This document shows, one piece after another, positions 28,595 through 39,100 of a stretch of DNA of 64,000 nt. A program made the translations under genes and the position numbers. The notes below the pieces were generated by a model. The model was not told where the DNA came from, did no database searches, and saw only the letters and a program-made list of their open reading frames with translations. Source of the stretch: Brucella intermedia LMG 3301 (GTDB taxonomy: Bacteria > Pseudomonadota > Alphaproteobacteria > Rhizobiales > Rhizobiaceae); NCBI RefSeq assembly GCF_000182645.1, contig NZ_ACQA01000001.1, positions 2,360,001-2,424,000 on the forward strand. The letters run 5' to 3'. The stretch's first letter is position 1. Every line of letters begins with the position of its first letter.

Positions 28595-29542
28595 ATGACG
28601 ACGAACAGCGAATTTCTGATCCCTGCCCGCGCCGACCTCGCAGCCGCCAGGGAAGAATGGCTGAAGACGCTGAAAGATGCGCGGCGCCTGTCGGAAAATA
28701 CGCTTGATGCCTATGAGCGCGATACGCGCCAGTTTCTCAATTTCCTGACCGGCCATCTGGGCGAACCGCCGTCGCTGAAGGATGTCGGCAATCTGCGGAT
28801 CGCCGATCTGCGCTCGTTCCTGGCCAGCCGCCGCAACGAAGGCGTCGGCGCGCGAACGCTGGGGCGCGGACTTGCGGGCGTGCGCTCGCTGCTGCGTCAT
28901 CTGGAAAAACGCGGTCTTGCCAATGCCGCAGGCGCGAGCGCGATGCGCGCGCCGCGACAGCCGAAATCACTGCCCAAGCCACTGACCGCCGAAGATGCCC
29001 GCCGCGTGGTTGCCGCCGACGGGCAACTGGCGGAGGAGCCATGGATTGCCGCGCGCAACGCCGCCGTTCTGACCTTGCTCTATGGTTGCGGCCTGCGCAT
29101 CTCCGAGGCGCTCGGCCTGACGGGTGACGCATTATCCGACAGCACCGCCCTTTCCATCACCATTACCGGCAAGGGCAACAAAGCCCGCCTCGTGCCGTTG
29201 CTGCCGGTGGTGCATCGCGCTGTAGCGCAGTATCGGACGCTTTGCCCATTCGATCTTTCGGCCGACAAACCGCTGTTTCGCGGCGCCAAGGGCGGCATTC
29301 TTCATGCGGCGATCATCCAGCGTGAAATGCAGAAACTGCGCGCTGGCCTTGGCCTGCCGGACAGCGCGACGCCGCATGCGCTGCGCCATTCCTTTGCAAC
29401 GCACCTTCTGGGACGCGGCGGCGATCTGCGCACCATTCAGGAACTGCTTGGCCACGCCAGCCTTTCCACGACACAGGTCTATACCGGCGTGGATACAGAG
29501 CGATTGCTGGAAGTTTACGACAAGGCGCACCCGCGCGCTTGA
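28595..29542 (+). CDS. xerC: tyrosine recombinase XerC
   Basis: This 315-residue protein has an N-terminal SAM-like core-binding domain (SENTLDAYERDTRQFLNFL) and a catalytic domain with the full set: Arg in LLYGCGLRISEAL, Lys in GKGNKARLVPL, His-x-x-Arg in HALRHSFATHLL, His in LLGHASLSTTQ and the nucleophile Tyr in QVYTGVD. With XerD it resolves chromosome dimers at dif under FtsK control. It runs divergently from rimM; a TraB/GumN gene follows after 42 bases. Confidence 0.95.
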   Translation: MTTNSEFLIPARADLAAAREEWLKTLKDARRLSENTLDAYERDTRQFLNFLTGHLGEPPSLKDVGNLRIADLRSFLASRRNEGVGARTLGRGLAGVRSLLRHLEKRGLANAAGASAMRAPRQPKSLPKPLTAEDARRVVAADGQLAEEPWIAARNAAVLTLLYGCGLRISEALGLTGDALSDSTALSITITGKGNKARLVPLLPVVHRAVAQYRTLCPFDLSADKPLFRGAKGGILHAAIIQREMQKLRAGLGLPDSATPHALRHSFATHLLGRGGDLRTIQELLGHASLSTTQVYTGVDTERLLEVYDKAHPRA

Positions 29543-29584
29543 TATTGGTCTGGCATCCGTGAAAACCGGCTCTATATTGCCCTC

Positions 29585-30598
29585 ATGAAAAAGCTGTTTC
29601 TGACCCTTCTCCTTGCCTGTCTTGCAGGCTCCATCGCCGCTCGCGCCGACAATGCCCCTGCCGCGGCTACCTGTACCCCACACGGCGTCAACCTCATGGA
29701 AGGACTTGAGGCGAAAGACCCGGTTAGCTGGCAGGAATTGCAGCGCGAAGCCGATAAGGTTCCCAATCGCACGGGGCTCCTCTGGAAAATCGAGAAAGAG
29801 GGCATCGAGCCATCCTATCTCTTCGGCACGATACATTTTTCCGATCCCCGCGTCATGACATTGCCGAAAGCGACCGACACGGCCTATCGATCGGCGAACA
29901 CGGTTGTCGTGGAAACGACGGATATGCTGGACCCGAAGTTTTTCCTGCGTGTCAGGCTCGAACATCCCGACCTGCTGCTCTTCACCGATGGCACCACGCT
30001 CAAATCCCATCTTCCCGCAGAGCAGCGTGACGAGATCGAACGGAAGCTTGCAGAACGCGGCATCATTCTCGACGCGGTCGCCACAATGAAACCCTGGGTC
30101 CTATCCAGCCTGCTGACGTTTCCCAAATGCGAGAGACAGCGCAAAAGCGAGGGCGAGAAATCGCTCGATGAAAAGCTTGCTCTCGACGCGCAGGCCGAGG
30201 GCCGCGATGTTCAGGGCCTTGAAAGTGCGGAAGAACAGCTCCTGGCGATGAGCCGGATGCCGCTCGATTTCCATGTCCGCAGCCTTGTGGCTACCATCGA
30301 TTATGGTGACGGGATCGAGAATGCCATGGAGACAATGACTGCACTTTATCTCAAGGGCGAGATCGGGATGATCATGCCGACGCTCCGGAAGATTGTTCCC
30401 GACAACCTTTCCGACGAGGACTATAATTTGTTTCTAAAATATCTCATTTCGGACCGCAATCACGTCATGGCTGATCGCGCCGTCCCGATCATCGACAAGG
30501 GAAATGCCTTTATTGCCGTTGGCGCGCTGCATCTGCCGGGCGCGGATGGGGTAATCGAATTGCTGCGTGCAAAGGGTTATCGGGTGGTTCCGCTATAA
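29585..30598 (+). CDS. TraB/GumN family protein, exported
   Basis: This 337-residue protein has an N-terminal signal peptide (KKLFLTLLLACLAGSIAARA). The TraB/GumN fold (Tiki-like, putative metalloprotease or erythromycin-esterase-like) is seen in LFGTIHFSDPRVM, VVVETTDM, GLESAEEQL and the C-terminal NAFIAVGALHLPGADGVIELLRAKGY. The two GT/GA-x-H motifs are the presumed metal site. The substrate is unknown. It ends just before a perfect 12-bp inverted repeat. Confidence 0.88.
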   Translation: MKKLFLTLLLACLAGSIAARADNAPAAATCTPHGVNLMEGLEAKDPVSWQELQREADKVPNRTGLLWKIEKEGIEPSYLFGTIHFSDPRVMTLPKATDTAYRSANTVVVETTDMLDPKFFLRVRLEHPDLLLFTDGTTLKSHLPAEQRDEIERKLAERGIILDAVATMKPWVLSSLLTFPKCERQRKSEGEKSLDEKLALDAQAEGRDVQGLESAEEQLLAMSRMPLDFHVRSLVATIDYGDGIENAMETMTALYLKGEIGMIMPTLRKIVPDNLSDEDYNLFLKYLISDRNHVMADRAVPIIDKGNAFIAVGALHLPGADGVIELLRAKGYRVVPL

Positions 30599-30605
30599 TC
30601 GTCGA

Positions 30606-30638
30606 TAGAGCATTTCCGGTGTTGCAGGAAATGCTCTA
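30606..30638. repeat. AGAGCATTTCC inverted repeat, probable bidirectional terminator
   Basis: TAGAGCATTTCC and GGAAATGCTCTA form a perfect 12-bp palindrome around a 9-base loop. It lies between the convergent TraB/GumN gene and a small gene and overlaps the stop codon of the latter. Confidence 0.75.
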
Positions 30639-30836
30639 GCCGGCTTTCAGGTCCGTGATGCTGTTCTCGATGGCGGTTATATTGAGTTCGAGTTCGGCAA
30701 TCTGTCTCAATATGGATTTTCCCGGAAGCGCTTCTTCCCGAGCCGCCTCATCCAGAAGCTTGAACTGTTCATCGCGCAGAAGCGACGAAAGTTTCTCGAA
30801 GCGTTCAATGGTTTTCAGGTTTTCTTTCGACGGCAT
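30636..30836 (-). CDS. small hypothetical protein, helical
   Basis: This 66-residue, charged, probably all-helical protein has no signal or membrane segment (FEKLSSLLRDEQFKLLDEAA, then IAELELNITAIENSITDL with heptad-like hydrophobics, suggesting a short coiled coil). GAGGAA precedes the ATG at 30836 by nine bases, which decides this start over an upstream TTG. I do not recognise the family. The stop codon is formed within the palindromic repeat. Confidence 0.6.
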   Translation of the reverse strand: MPSKENLKTIERFEKLSSLLRDEQFKLLDEAAREEALPGKSILRQIAELELNITAIENSITDLKAG

Positions 30837-31250
30837 AATGTCATTCCTCAAAATTTCGGCGTCGTCTCTGATCGCTTGTAACGATCCTGCCTTATCAGTG
30901 CTTTACAGTGATAAAGCCCGGATAGCCAGTTGATCGATCATATTTTCGATCAGCAGATCGCATCCGTGATTGAATATACATAAATGATGCGCAGTTTCTC
31001 TTGCGTTAACACCAGCGCCGCCGCCCCGCTCCGCACGTCTATTCGTACTGGCTCGTACGCATATTAGCGCTTCTGGAACTATCCGCTCTTTTTCGCATTG
31101 ATATACACCGGGTTTGTTATTGCAGCGCATGACGGCACGCATTCGAGGCGGTCGGAACATCGATTGCCCGAGGACCACACGCAATGCCCGGCCAACTGTC
31201 ACTTCCCGACTGTCGTTTCGATGGCGGAAGGGACCATTGGAGGACCCGAT
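30837..31250. other. 414-base gap between two small orphan genes
   Basis: No open frame here looks coding. It must hold the promoters of both flanking small genes, which diverge. AT-rich stretches lie at 30950-30990 and 31090-31120, but I cannot fix a -35/-10 pair with confidence. Confidence 0.5.
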
Positions 31251-31547
31251 ATGGTTGACCCCCTCGACCCGCGAAACAATGACCCGCGGAACAACGACCC
31301 GCGCACGACAACCGACCCCAGGCTTTCGGCCCCATCCGGGATGCCGCCGCCACCGCCCGCGCGCGGCGGAAGCGGCTATCTGCTTGGCGCGGTGCTGCTG
31401 GCGGCGATAGTCATCCTGGCTTATTTCTTTTACCGCAACGGCAGCGGGACAGACACAGCCGCTCCACCTTCGCCTCCCCCTGCGACGCAGAGCGAGCCTG
31501 CAACACCTGCTCCGGCTCCCCCGGCCAGCCCGCCAGCGCAAAACTAG
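31251..31547 (+). CDS. small single-pass membrane protein with Pro-rich tail
   Basis: This 98-residue protein has an N-terminal polar stretch with repeated DPRNND/DPRTTTDPR words, one strong membrane helix (YLLGAVLLAAIVILAYFFY at about 48-66) and a Pro/Ala-rich C-terminus to the stop. GGAGG lies 7 bases before the ATG. Topology suggests an inner-membrane anchor with a flexible periplasmic tail. I know no family for it. The stop codon is the first base triplet of a palindromic repeat. Confidence 0.65.
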   Translation: MVDPLDPRNNDPRNNDPRTTTDPRLSAPSGMPPPPPARGGSGYLLGAVLLAAIVILAYFFYRNGSGTDTAAPPSPPPATQSEPATPAPAPPASPPAQN

Positions 31548-31587
31548 AGCGGTTCCTGTTCTGACAGAATCGTCGGAAATGCTCTAG
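31545..31587. repeat. AGAGC-type palindromic element
   Basis: TAGAGCGGTTCC and GGAAATGCTCTA are the two arms of a degenerate copy of the element at 30606. The left arm supplies the stop codon of the preceding gene. Confidence 0.6.
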
Positions 31588-31594
31588 ACATCGA

Positions 31595-31621
31595 AAAAAG
31601 GCCCGCATCTGCGGGCCTTTT
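31595..31621. terminator. bidirectional terminator between the small membrane protein gene and lpdA
   Basis: AAAAGGCCCGCA and TGCGGGCCTTTT form a strong stem with a short loop and A/T flanks. It serves the plus-strand small gene and, on the minus strand, lpdA whose stop is 22 bases away. Confidence 0.85.
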
Positions 31622-31642
31622 GCAGTTCCATATAATGGCCGA

Positions 31643-33046
31643 TCACATATGGATCGGCTTGGCGAAGGTCGCCAGGGCGGATTCGCGCACGGCTTCCGAC
31701 ATAGTCGGATGCGCGTGGCAGGTGCGGGCCAGGTCTTCCGACGATCCGCCGAACTCCATCAGAACAGCCAGTTCGTGGATCATTTCGCCGGCATTGTAGC
31801 CGAGGATATGAGCGCCCAGGACGCGGTCCGTCGCCTTGTCGGCGAGGATCTTCACGAACCCGTCCGTGTGCAGCATGGCGCGTGCGCGACCATTGGCCGT
31901 GAACGGGAACTTGCCGATCTTGTATTCGATACCGGCAGCTTTTAGCTCTTCTTCGGTCTTGCCGACGGAAGCCACTTCCGGCTGCGTGTAAACGACGCTC
32001 GGAATGACATCGAAATTCACGTGACCGGCCTGACCGGCAATGATTTCGGCAACCGCAATGCCTTCGTCTTCGGCCTTGTGCGCCAGCATCGGACCCTGCA
32101 CCACGTCGCCAATGGCATAGATGCCTTCGACATTGGTACGCCAGTGACCGTCGATGGCAACGCGGCCGCGATCATCGACATTCACGCCAGCTTCCTGCAG
32201 GCCGAGACCGTCCGTGTAAGGACGGCGGCCGGTCGCAATCAGAACGGCATCGGCTTCAAGCGTTTCAGCCGCGCCACCCTTTACCGGTTCAAAGGTCACT
32301 TTCGCGCCCTTACCTGCCTTCTCCACGCCGGTCACCTTGGCGCCGAGCTTGAAGGCAATGCCCTGCTTTTCGAGGAGACGCTGGAACTGCTTCGACACTT
32401 CGCCGTCCATGGGCCCGAGCACCTTGTCGAGATATTCCACGACCGTGACCTTGGCGCCGAGACGCGCCCAGACGGAACCAAGTTCGAGGCCGATCACGCC
32501 GCCGCCGACGACGATCAGGCTGCCCGGAACCTTGTCGAAGGAAAGCGCGCCGGTCGAGGAAACAATGACTTTCTCGTCAATATCGACCTTGACGCCGGGA
32601 ATGCCGGCAACGTCGGAGCCGGTGGCGATGATGATGTTCTTTGCTTCGATTTCCTCGACCTTGCCGTCTTCGGCGGTCACGGAAACCTTGCCCTTGGCCA
32701 CGATCTTGCCGGTGCCGATGAAGGACGTGATCTTGTTCTTCTTGAACAGGAATTCAACGCCGGTGACGTTGGACTTCACGGTCGCATCCTTGTGCGCCAG
32801 CATCTTGCCCAGATTGAGCTTCGGCGTCACTTCCACGCCGAGCGTATCGAAGGAATGACCGGCTTCGGCAAAAACTTCCGATGCATGCAGCAGCGCCTTG
32901 GAGGGAATGCAGCCGATATTCAGGCAGGTGCCACCGAAGGTCTTGCGCTTCTCCACAACAGCAACGGAAAGACCAAGCTGTGCAGCCTTGATCGCGGCGA
33001 CATAACCGCCGGGGCCCGTACCGATGACAACCACATCGTATGACAT
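31643..33046 (-). CDS. lpdA: dihydrolipoyl dehydrogenase (E3)
   Basis: This 467-residue flavoprotein has the FAD-binding start [16 protein letters not shown], the redox disulphide [16 protein letters not shown], the NAD-binding [17 protein letters not shown] and the C-terminal catalytic His/Glu of [14 protein letters not shown]3 reoxidises lipoamide on the 2-oxoglutarate dehydrogenase complex and may serve others. It is the most distal gene of the mdh-sucCDAB block, reached after three unrelated small genes. Confidence 0.97.
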   Translation of the reverse strand: MSYDVVVIGTGPGGYVAAIKAAQLGLSVAVVEKRKTFGGTCLNIGCIPSKALLHASEVFAEAGHSFDTLGVEVTPKLNLGKMLAHKDATVKSNVTGVEFLFKKNKITSFIGTGKIVAKGKVSVTAEDGKVEEIEAKNIIIATGSDVAGIPGVKVDIDEKVIVSSTGALSFDKVPGSLIVVGGGVIGLELGSVWARLGAKVTVVEYLDKVLGPMDGEVSKQFQRLLEKQGIAFKLGAKVTGVEKAGKGAKVTFEPVKGGAAETLEADAVLIATGRRPYTDGLGLQEAGVNVDDRGRVAIDGHWRTNVEGIYAIGDVVQGPMLAHKAEDEGIAVAEIIAGQAGHVNFDVIPSVVYTQPEVASVGKTEEELKAAGIEYKIGKFPFTANGRARAMLHTDGFVKILADKATDRVLGAHILGYNAGEMIHELAVLMEFGGSSEDLARTCHAHPTMSEAVRESALATFAKPIHM

Positions 33047-33156
33047 TGAACTATCCTTCTTCAGTCTGTCCTGAACGCTTTCGGGCGACCCGGTTCATCC
33101 GGCGATGCCCTTCATCCGCAATTATTCACATGCAACCGGCATTTTTCAGGAGCCGG

Positions 33157-33699
33157 TCATTCCTGGTCGGGCGTGCATCCCTGAAAGCGGAACACTTCCC
33201 ACTGCAGCGGCTTTTCGGGTTTTGCCGCTCCAAAATCATAACCATCGAGCGCCGTTACCAGATCGGGCAGCAGGATCGCCTGCGCCGCCGGTTCTTCCGC
33301 CTTGGGCAGCACCTCGGCTTCCGCGCCTTCCTTCAAGGCATAGATGACGCTCTGCCAGATGCTGCAATCGTCGAGGTCTTCCGGATTGGAACCATCGCCC
33401 TTGCAGTTGAAGGTCAGCAAGGCATAGGGGCGCGCCACGCCCTCCTCCGGCCAGATCACCATGCCGCTCAGCTTGAACTCCGGCTTGTCGTTGGCCGTGA
33501 TGGTGAACTCATTGGTCGGCGCCGGGGTCATTTTCAGATCATTCGGCTGCTCCGGACGGAAGGTCAGCGTGTAGGCATCGTCGCGATCGCGATAAATCGC
33601 GCGGTTCTGCGTGCAAGCCGCCTGAACGGCGGTGGAGAACACCGAAAGCGCGAGCGCGGCAAAGGCGGTGGTCCTGAAAAGCTTTTGTGCAACATGCAT
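33157..33699 (-). CDS. secreted protein of unknown function
   Basis: This 180-residue protein has an export signal (KLFRTTAFAALALSVFSTAVQAA, cleaved after about residue 27). The mature domain has Cys in ACTQNRAIYRD, TFNCKGDG and DDCSIWQS that could pair. I do not recognise the family beyond small Rhizobiales periplasmic proteins. The ATG at 33699 is set by the signal peptide. It lies between the LysE-type exporter and lpdA on the same strand. Confidence 0.7.
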   Translation of the reverse strand: MHVAQKLFRTTAFAALALSVFSTAVQAACTQNRAIYRDRDDAYTLTFRPEQPNDLKMTPAPTNEFTITANDKPEFKLSGMVIWPEEGVARPYALLTFNCKGDGSNPEDLDDCSIWQSVIYALKEGAEAEVLPKAEEPAAQAILLPDLVTALDGYDFGAAKPEKPLQWEVFRFQGCTPDQE

Positions 33700-33769
33700 C
33701 TGTCGGTTCTCCCTGGGTGTTCCGGCTGAGCTTTTCCGGCAGCGAATCCTCGGCTTGCGAAGATAAGGA

Positions 33770-34408
33770 TTACATAGCCTTTTCGGTGGCAAGTTTAAGC
33801 CCCAACGCGATGAACACAACTCCGCTGGCGCGATCGATCCACTTCGAGGCGCGCGAGAAGGCCGCGCGCATCTTCGGTGTCGTCATGAAAAGGCTGACGC
33901 CGACGAACCAGGAGATCAGCGCGGTCGCCATCACGACGCCATAACCGAGCTTCACCTCGGTCGGCGTATGGGCATGAACGACCGTGGAGAAAATCGACAG
34001 AAAGAAGAACACCGCCTTGGGGTTCAGCGCATTGGCGGCAAAGCCGAGGCCGAAGGCCCTGGCGAAGCTCTGCTGCTTGCGCGGCTCCTTTGGCGAAGCC
34101 TCCACGTCGATCTTCGTCGTACCAGCCCGCAGCGCCTTGATGCCGATATAGACCAGATAGGCCACGCCGCACCATTTGACGATGTTGAACAGGTAGATCG
34201 ACTTGGAAATGATGAGCCCGAGCCCGAGCACCGTATAGGTGACATGCATCATCAGGGCGGCGCCGATACCGAAGCTCGTGATGATCGCTTCACGGCGGCC
34301 ATGCAGCAGCGATTGCCGGATGACCATCGCAAGATCAGCGCCGGGGGAAACGATGGCAAAGACGAAGATCGCCATCAGGGATGCAAGTTCGAAAAGATAG
34401 GGATGCAT
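33770..34408 (-). CDS. LysE/RhtB-family translocator
   Basis: This 212-residue inner-membrane protein has about six helices. The LysE signature near the start is FAIVSPGADLAMVIRQSLLHGRREA, followed by GIGAALMMHVTYTVLGLG and FGLGFAANALNPKAVFFFLSIF. Members export amino acids or analogues; the substrate is not predictable here. It follows the MAPEG gene by 41 bases. Confidence 0.9.
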   Translation of the reverse strand: MHPYLFELASLMAIFVFAIVSPGADLAMVIRQSLLHGRREAIITSFGIGAALMMHVTYTVLGLGLIISKSIYLFNIVKWCGVAYLVYIGIKALRAGTTKIDVEASPKEPRKQQSFARAFGLGFAANALNPKAVFFFLSIFSTVVHAHTPTEVKLGYGVVMATALISWFVGVSLFMTTPKMRAAFSRASKWIDRASGVVFIALGLKLATEKAM

Positions 34409-34449
34409 CGTGTTTCCTTCGTTGCGCGTGTTTCACGTGCAGGCTGTCA

Positions 34450-34864
34450 TCACAGAACCAAAGCCAGAAGCATGATACCGAGCCCCACCAGGCTGATGAG
34501 CCAGACGAAGGAACGGAAATAGGGAATGCCCGCCAGATAAAGCGGGATATAGACGATGCGGCCCAGCAACCAGAGCCACGCCCCGAGGATACCCCACCCG
34601 GACGGGTCGCCTTTCAGCACGAGCGCCAGCGCCAGACCGATGAAGGCCGGATAGGTCTCGCGGAAATTGGCGGAGGCCCGTTCCGCGCGACCGGCAAACT
34701 TGCCGGAGGGTTTCAGCCCCTCGTCGCGCGGACCGGCATTCCACCGGGGAGCCGAGTTCCTTCGTTGCCGCAAAGCCCTGCAGGAGGATATGAACCACCA
34801 GCAGGACGACGCTCCCGCCGATCAGCGGCAGGAACGGGGATGCGGAGAAGAGGCCCGGCTCCAT
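34450..34864 (-). CDS. MAPEG-family membrane protein (frame broken by one extra base at 34746-34749)
   Basis: The first 39 codons (LPLIGGSVVLLVVHILLQGF, TKELGS) and the last 98 (AGRAERASANFRETYPAF, then three helices) join into a normal 137-residue four-helix MAPEG protein if one base is removed from the GGGG run at 34746-34749. The family includes glutathione-using membrane enzymes; bacterial members mostly lack known substrates. It begins 9 bases after the sucB stop. Confidence 0.82.
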
Positions 34865-34873
34865 CGTTCTTCC

Positions 34874-36103
34874 TTAGAGATCGAGAACCAGACGTTCCGG
34901 ATCTTCCAGGCTTTCCTTGACGCGCACGAGGAAGGTCACGGCTTCCTTGCCGTCCACGATGCGGTGATCGTAGGAAAGCGCCAGATACATCATCGGGCGG
35001 ATCACGATCTGGCCACCGACGACAACCGGACGTTCCTGGATCTTGTGCATGCCAAGGATGCCCGACTGCGGAGCGTTCAGGATCGGCGAGGACATCAGCG
35101 AACCGTACACGCCGCCATTGGTGATGGTGAACGTGCCGCCCTGCATGTCGGCCATGGACAGCGAACCCTCGCGAGCCGCCTTGGCCAGACGTCCCAGTTC
35201 CTTTTCGATTTCCGCGATCGACATGCTGTCGGCGTCACGGATGACCGGAACCACGAGACCCTTGTCGGTGCCGACGGCCATGCCGACATGGGCGAAGTTC
35301 TTGTAGATGATGTCGGTGCCGTCGATCTCGGCGTTGACCGCCGGGATTTCCTTCAGCGCATGGGTCACGGCCTTGGTGAAGAAGCCCATGAAGCCGAGCT
35401 TCACGCCATGCTTCTTTTCGAAGATGTCCTTGTACTTGGTGCGCAGTTCCATGACCGCTGACATGTCGACTTCGTTGTAGGTCGTCAGCATGGCGGCAGT
35501 GTTCTGGGCGTCCTTCAGACGCTTGGCGATCGTCTGGCGCAGGCGGGTCATCTTCACGCGCTCTTCGCGCGATGCGTCGTCAGCTGGCGATGCCGGGCGG
35601 GCAGCAGCCGGTGCGGCGGCGGCAGGAGCAACCGAAACACCTTTTGCAATAGCGTCAAGCACATCGCCCTTCAGCACCTGGCCGCGCTTGCCCGAACCTT
35701 CCACCTGATCGGCGGAAAGGTTGTTTTCATTAAGCAGCTTGGAAGCTGCCGGAGCAGGCTGCATGGCCGGGCCGGACGAGGCGGAAGCGACCGGCGCCGC
35801 AGCAGCGGGAGCGGCAGGCTTGGCTTCTTCCTTCTTCGCAGCCGGGGCCGCAGCGGCGGCAGCGCCGTCACCGGAAATCTGGCCGAGAAGCGCGTTGACT
35901 TCGACCGTGTCGCCTTCCTTGGCCACGATCTCGGCCAGCACGCCAGCAGCAGCAGCCGGAACTTCCACTGTCACCTTGTCGGTTTCCAGTTCCACCAGCG
36001 GTTCGTCGACAGCGACGGCATCGCCAACCTTCTTGAACCACTTTCCGATGGTTGCCTCGGTAACGGACTCCCCAAGCGTGGGAACGCGAATTTCGGTAGC
36101 CAT
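34874..36103 (-). CDS. sucB: 2-oxoglutarate dehydrogenase E2 (dihydrolipoyl succinyltransferase)
   Basis: This 409-residue protein has one N-terminal lipoyl domain (lipoyl Lys in ETDKVTVEV), an Ala/Pro-rich linker and an E1/E3-binding domain ([32 protein letters not shown]). A second Ala-rich linker leads to the catalytic domain ending in the H-x3-DG motif [14 protein letters not shown]. It forms the core of the 2-oxoglutarate dehydrogenase complex. It lies 63 bases downstream of sucA. Confidence 0.98.
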   Translation of the reverse strand: MATEIRVPTLGESVTEATIGKWFKKVGDAVAVDEPLVELETDKVTVEVPAAAAGVLAEIVAKEGDTVEVNALLGQISGDGAAAAAAPAAKKEEAKPAAPAAAAPVASASSGPAMQPAPAASKLLNENNLSADQVEGSGKRGQVLKGDVLDAIAKGVSVAPAAAAPAAARPASPADDASREERVKMTRLRQTIAKRLKDAQNTAAMLTTYNEVDMSAVMELRTKYKDIFEKKHGVKLGFMGFFTKAVTHALKEIPAVNAEIDGTDIIYKNFAHVGMAVGTDKGLVVPVIRDADSMSIAEIEKELGRLAKAAREGSLSMADMQGGTFTITNGGVYGSLMSSPILNAPQSGILGMHKIQERPVVVGGQIVIRPMMYLALSYDHRIVDGKEAVTFLVRVKESLEDPERLVLDL

Positions 36104-36166
36104 GGTTTCTTCTTCCGTTGATCTTCAGTCTTTAAAGTTCGTTCGATGTGAATTGCCGGGCGGCGC

Positions 36167-39100
36167 TCAGCCGAGCGCATCCTCAAGGAAAGCGGCAAGC
36201 TGTGCAAGATGCTTCGACATCAGGCCCGTTGCAGGCGACGCTGCGGCCGGACGGCCCGCATAGCGCACGCGCTGATGCTTGGCGTCGATATGAGCGAGCA
36301 CCCATTCCAGATACGGGTCGATGAACGACCATGCACCCATGTTCTTCGGCTCTTCCTGGCACCAGACCATTTCCGCCTGACGGAACCGCGACAGCTCGTT
36401 GATGAGCGCCTTGGCCGGGAACGGATAGAGCTGTTCCACGCGCAGCAGGTAGACGTCGTCGATGCCGCGCTTTTCGCGCTCTTCGTAAAGGTCGTAATAG
36501 ACCTTGCCCGAGCAGAGAACGACGCGACGGATCTTTGCATCCTTCTGGAGCTTGATGCCTTCGTCCTTGTTGTACTGCGCATCATCCCACAGCAGGCGGT
36601 GGAACGAGGATTCGCCCGACATTTCGGCCAGCGTCGAAACGGCGCGCTTGTGGCGCAGCAGCGACTTCGGCGTCATCATGATGAGCGGCTTGCGGAAGTC
36701 GCGCTTCATCTGGCGGCGCAGGATGTGGAAGTAGTTGGCCGGCGTCGTGACGTTCGCCACCTGCATGTTGTCTTCGGCGCAGAGCTGGAGATAGCGTTCC
36801 AAACGAGCGGAAGAGTGTTCCGGACCCTGGCCTTCATAGCCGTGCGGCAGGAGGCAGACGAGGCCGGACATGCGCAGCCACTTGCGTTCGCCCGACGAGA
36901 TGAACTGGTCGAACACGACCTGTGCACCATTGGCGAAATCGCCGAACTGGGCTTCCCACAGGACCAGAGCGCGCGGATCGGACAGCGAATAGCCGTATTC
37001 ATAGCCGAGCACCGCTTCTTCGGAGAGCATCGAATTGATGGCCTCGTAGATAGCCTGACCCTTCTGGATATTGTTGAGCGGGATGTAGCGGTTCTGGGTT
37101 TCCTGATCGTAGAGAACCGTATGGCGCTGCGAGAAGGTGCCGCGCTCGACGTCCTGACCCGACAGGCGGATCGGGCTGCCTTCGGCAACCAGCGAACCGA
37201 ACGCCAGCGATTCCGCCGTCGCCCAGTCGATTCCCTCGCCCGTTTCCATCATCTTGGCGCGGTTGTCGAGGAAGCGCTGGATCGTGCGGTGGACATGGAA
37301 GTCCTTCGGCACTTCAACCAGCTTCTTGCCGATTTCCTTGAGCGTCTTCATCGGCACGGCGGTCTTGCCGCGGCGCTGTTCGTCGGCGTTGTCGGCAGTA
37401 CGCAGACCAGCCCATGCGCCGTCCAGCCAGTCGGCCTTGTTCGGCTTGTAGCTCTGTCCGGCTTCGAATTCGGCTTCCAGATTTTCGCGCCACTGCGCTT
37501 TCATCTGGTCGATTTCTTCCTGCTTGATCAGGCCTTCGGCGATCAGCTTTTCGCTGTAGAGCTGAACCGTGGTCTTGTGCCCGCGGATCGCCTTGTACAT
37601 CAGCGGCTGGGTGAAGGACGGCTCGTCGCCTTCGTTGTGACCGAAGCGGCGATAGCAGAACATGTCGATGACCACCGGCTTGTGGAAGGTCATGCGGAAC
37701 TCGGTGGCAACCTTGGCTGCAAACACCACGGCTTCCGGATCGTCGCCATTGACGTGGAAGATCGGCGCTTCGATCATCTTCGCCACATCCGACGGATAAG
37801 GCGACGAACGCGAGAAGGCCGGATTGGTGGTGAAACCGATCTGGTTGTTGATGATGAAATGGACCGTACCGGCAACGCGGTGGCCCTTCAGGCCCGAAAG
37901 GCCGAGGCACTCGGCCACGACGCCCTGACCGGCAAAGGCGGCATCGCCGTGCAGCAGAAGCGGCAGAACCTTGGCGCGGGTTGCAAGCGGAACCATGTCG
38001 TCGCGGGTGCGACCGGCCAGCAGATCCTGCTTGGCGCGGGCCTTGCCCATGACGACCGGATTGACGATTTCAAGGTGCGACGGGTTGGCGGTCAGCGACA
38101 GGTGAACCTTGTTGCCGTCGAACTCACGGTCCGACGAAGCGCCCAGATGGTACTTCACGTCGCCCGAACCTTCCACGTCGTCCGGCGCATAGGAGCCGCC
38201 CTTGAACTCGTGGAAGATGGCGCGATGCGGCTTGCCCATGACCTGGCTGAGCACGTTCAGACGGCCACGGTGGGCCATGCCGAAGATGATTTCCTTGACG
38301 CCCATGGCGCCGCCGCGCTTGACGATCTGTTCCAGCGCCGGGATCAGCGATTCACCGCCATCGAGGCCAAAACGCTTGGTGCCCTTGTACTTGACGTCGA
38401 TGAACTGCTCGAAGCCTTCCGCTTCGATAAGCTTCGACAGGATGGCCTTCTTGCCTTCCGGCGTGAAAGCAACCTTTTTGTCCGGGCCTTCGATGCGTTC
38501 CTGAATCCAGGCCTTTTCAGCCGGATCGGAGATATGCATGAATTCAACGCCGATCGTGCCGCAATAGGTGCGCTTCAGGATGTCGAGCATTTCCGGCACG
38601 GTCGCATATTCGAGGCCGAGCACGTTGTCGATGAAGATCTTGCGGTTGTAGTCGGCAGGCGTGAAACCGTAGTTTTCGGGTTCCAGCTCGTTGTAATCGT
38701 TCGGCTTTTCGGAGAGACCGAGCGGATCGAGATTGGCGTGCAGATGGCCGCGCATGCGATAGGCGCGGATCATCATGATGGCGCGAACGCTGTCGCGTGC
38801 AGCCTGCGTGATCTCTTCGCTGGTCAGCGCTGCGCCGGTCGCGCCCTTCGCTTCGCCCTTTGCCGCCTTGCCCTTCAGCTTGTCGGTGACGTGCTTCTCG
38901 ACTTCGGCCCAGTTGCCATCGAGCGCGGAAATCAGTTCGCCATTGGCGGCAATCGGCCAGTTCTTTCTGGTCCAGGACGCGCCTTCAGCGTTCTTCTTCA
39001 CATCGTCGGCATTATCGCCCAGCTTCGCGAAGAAATCGCGCCACTGCGGATCGACCGAATTCGGATCGTCCTCATACTTGGCGTACAGCTCCTCGATATA

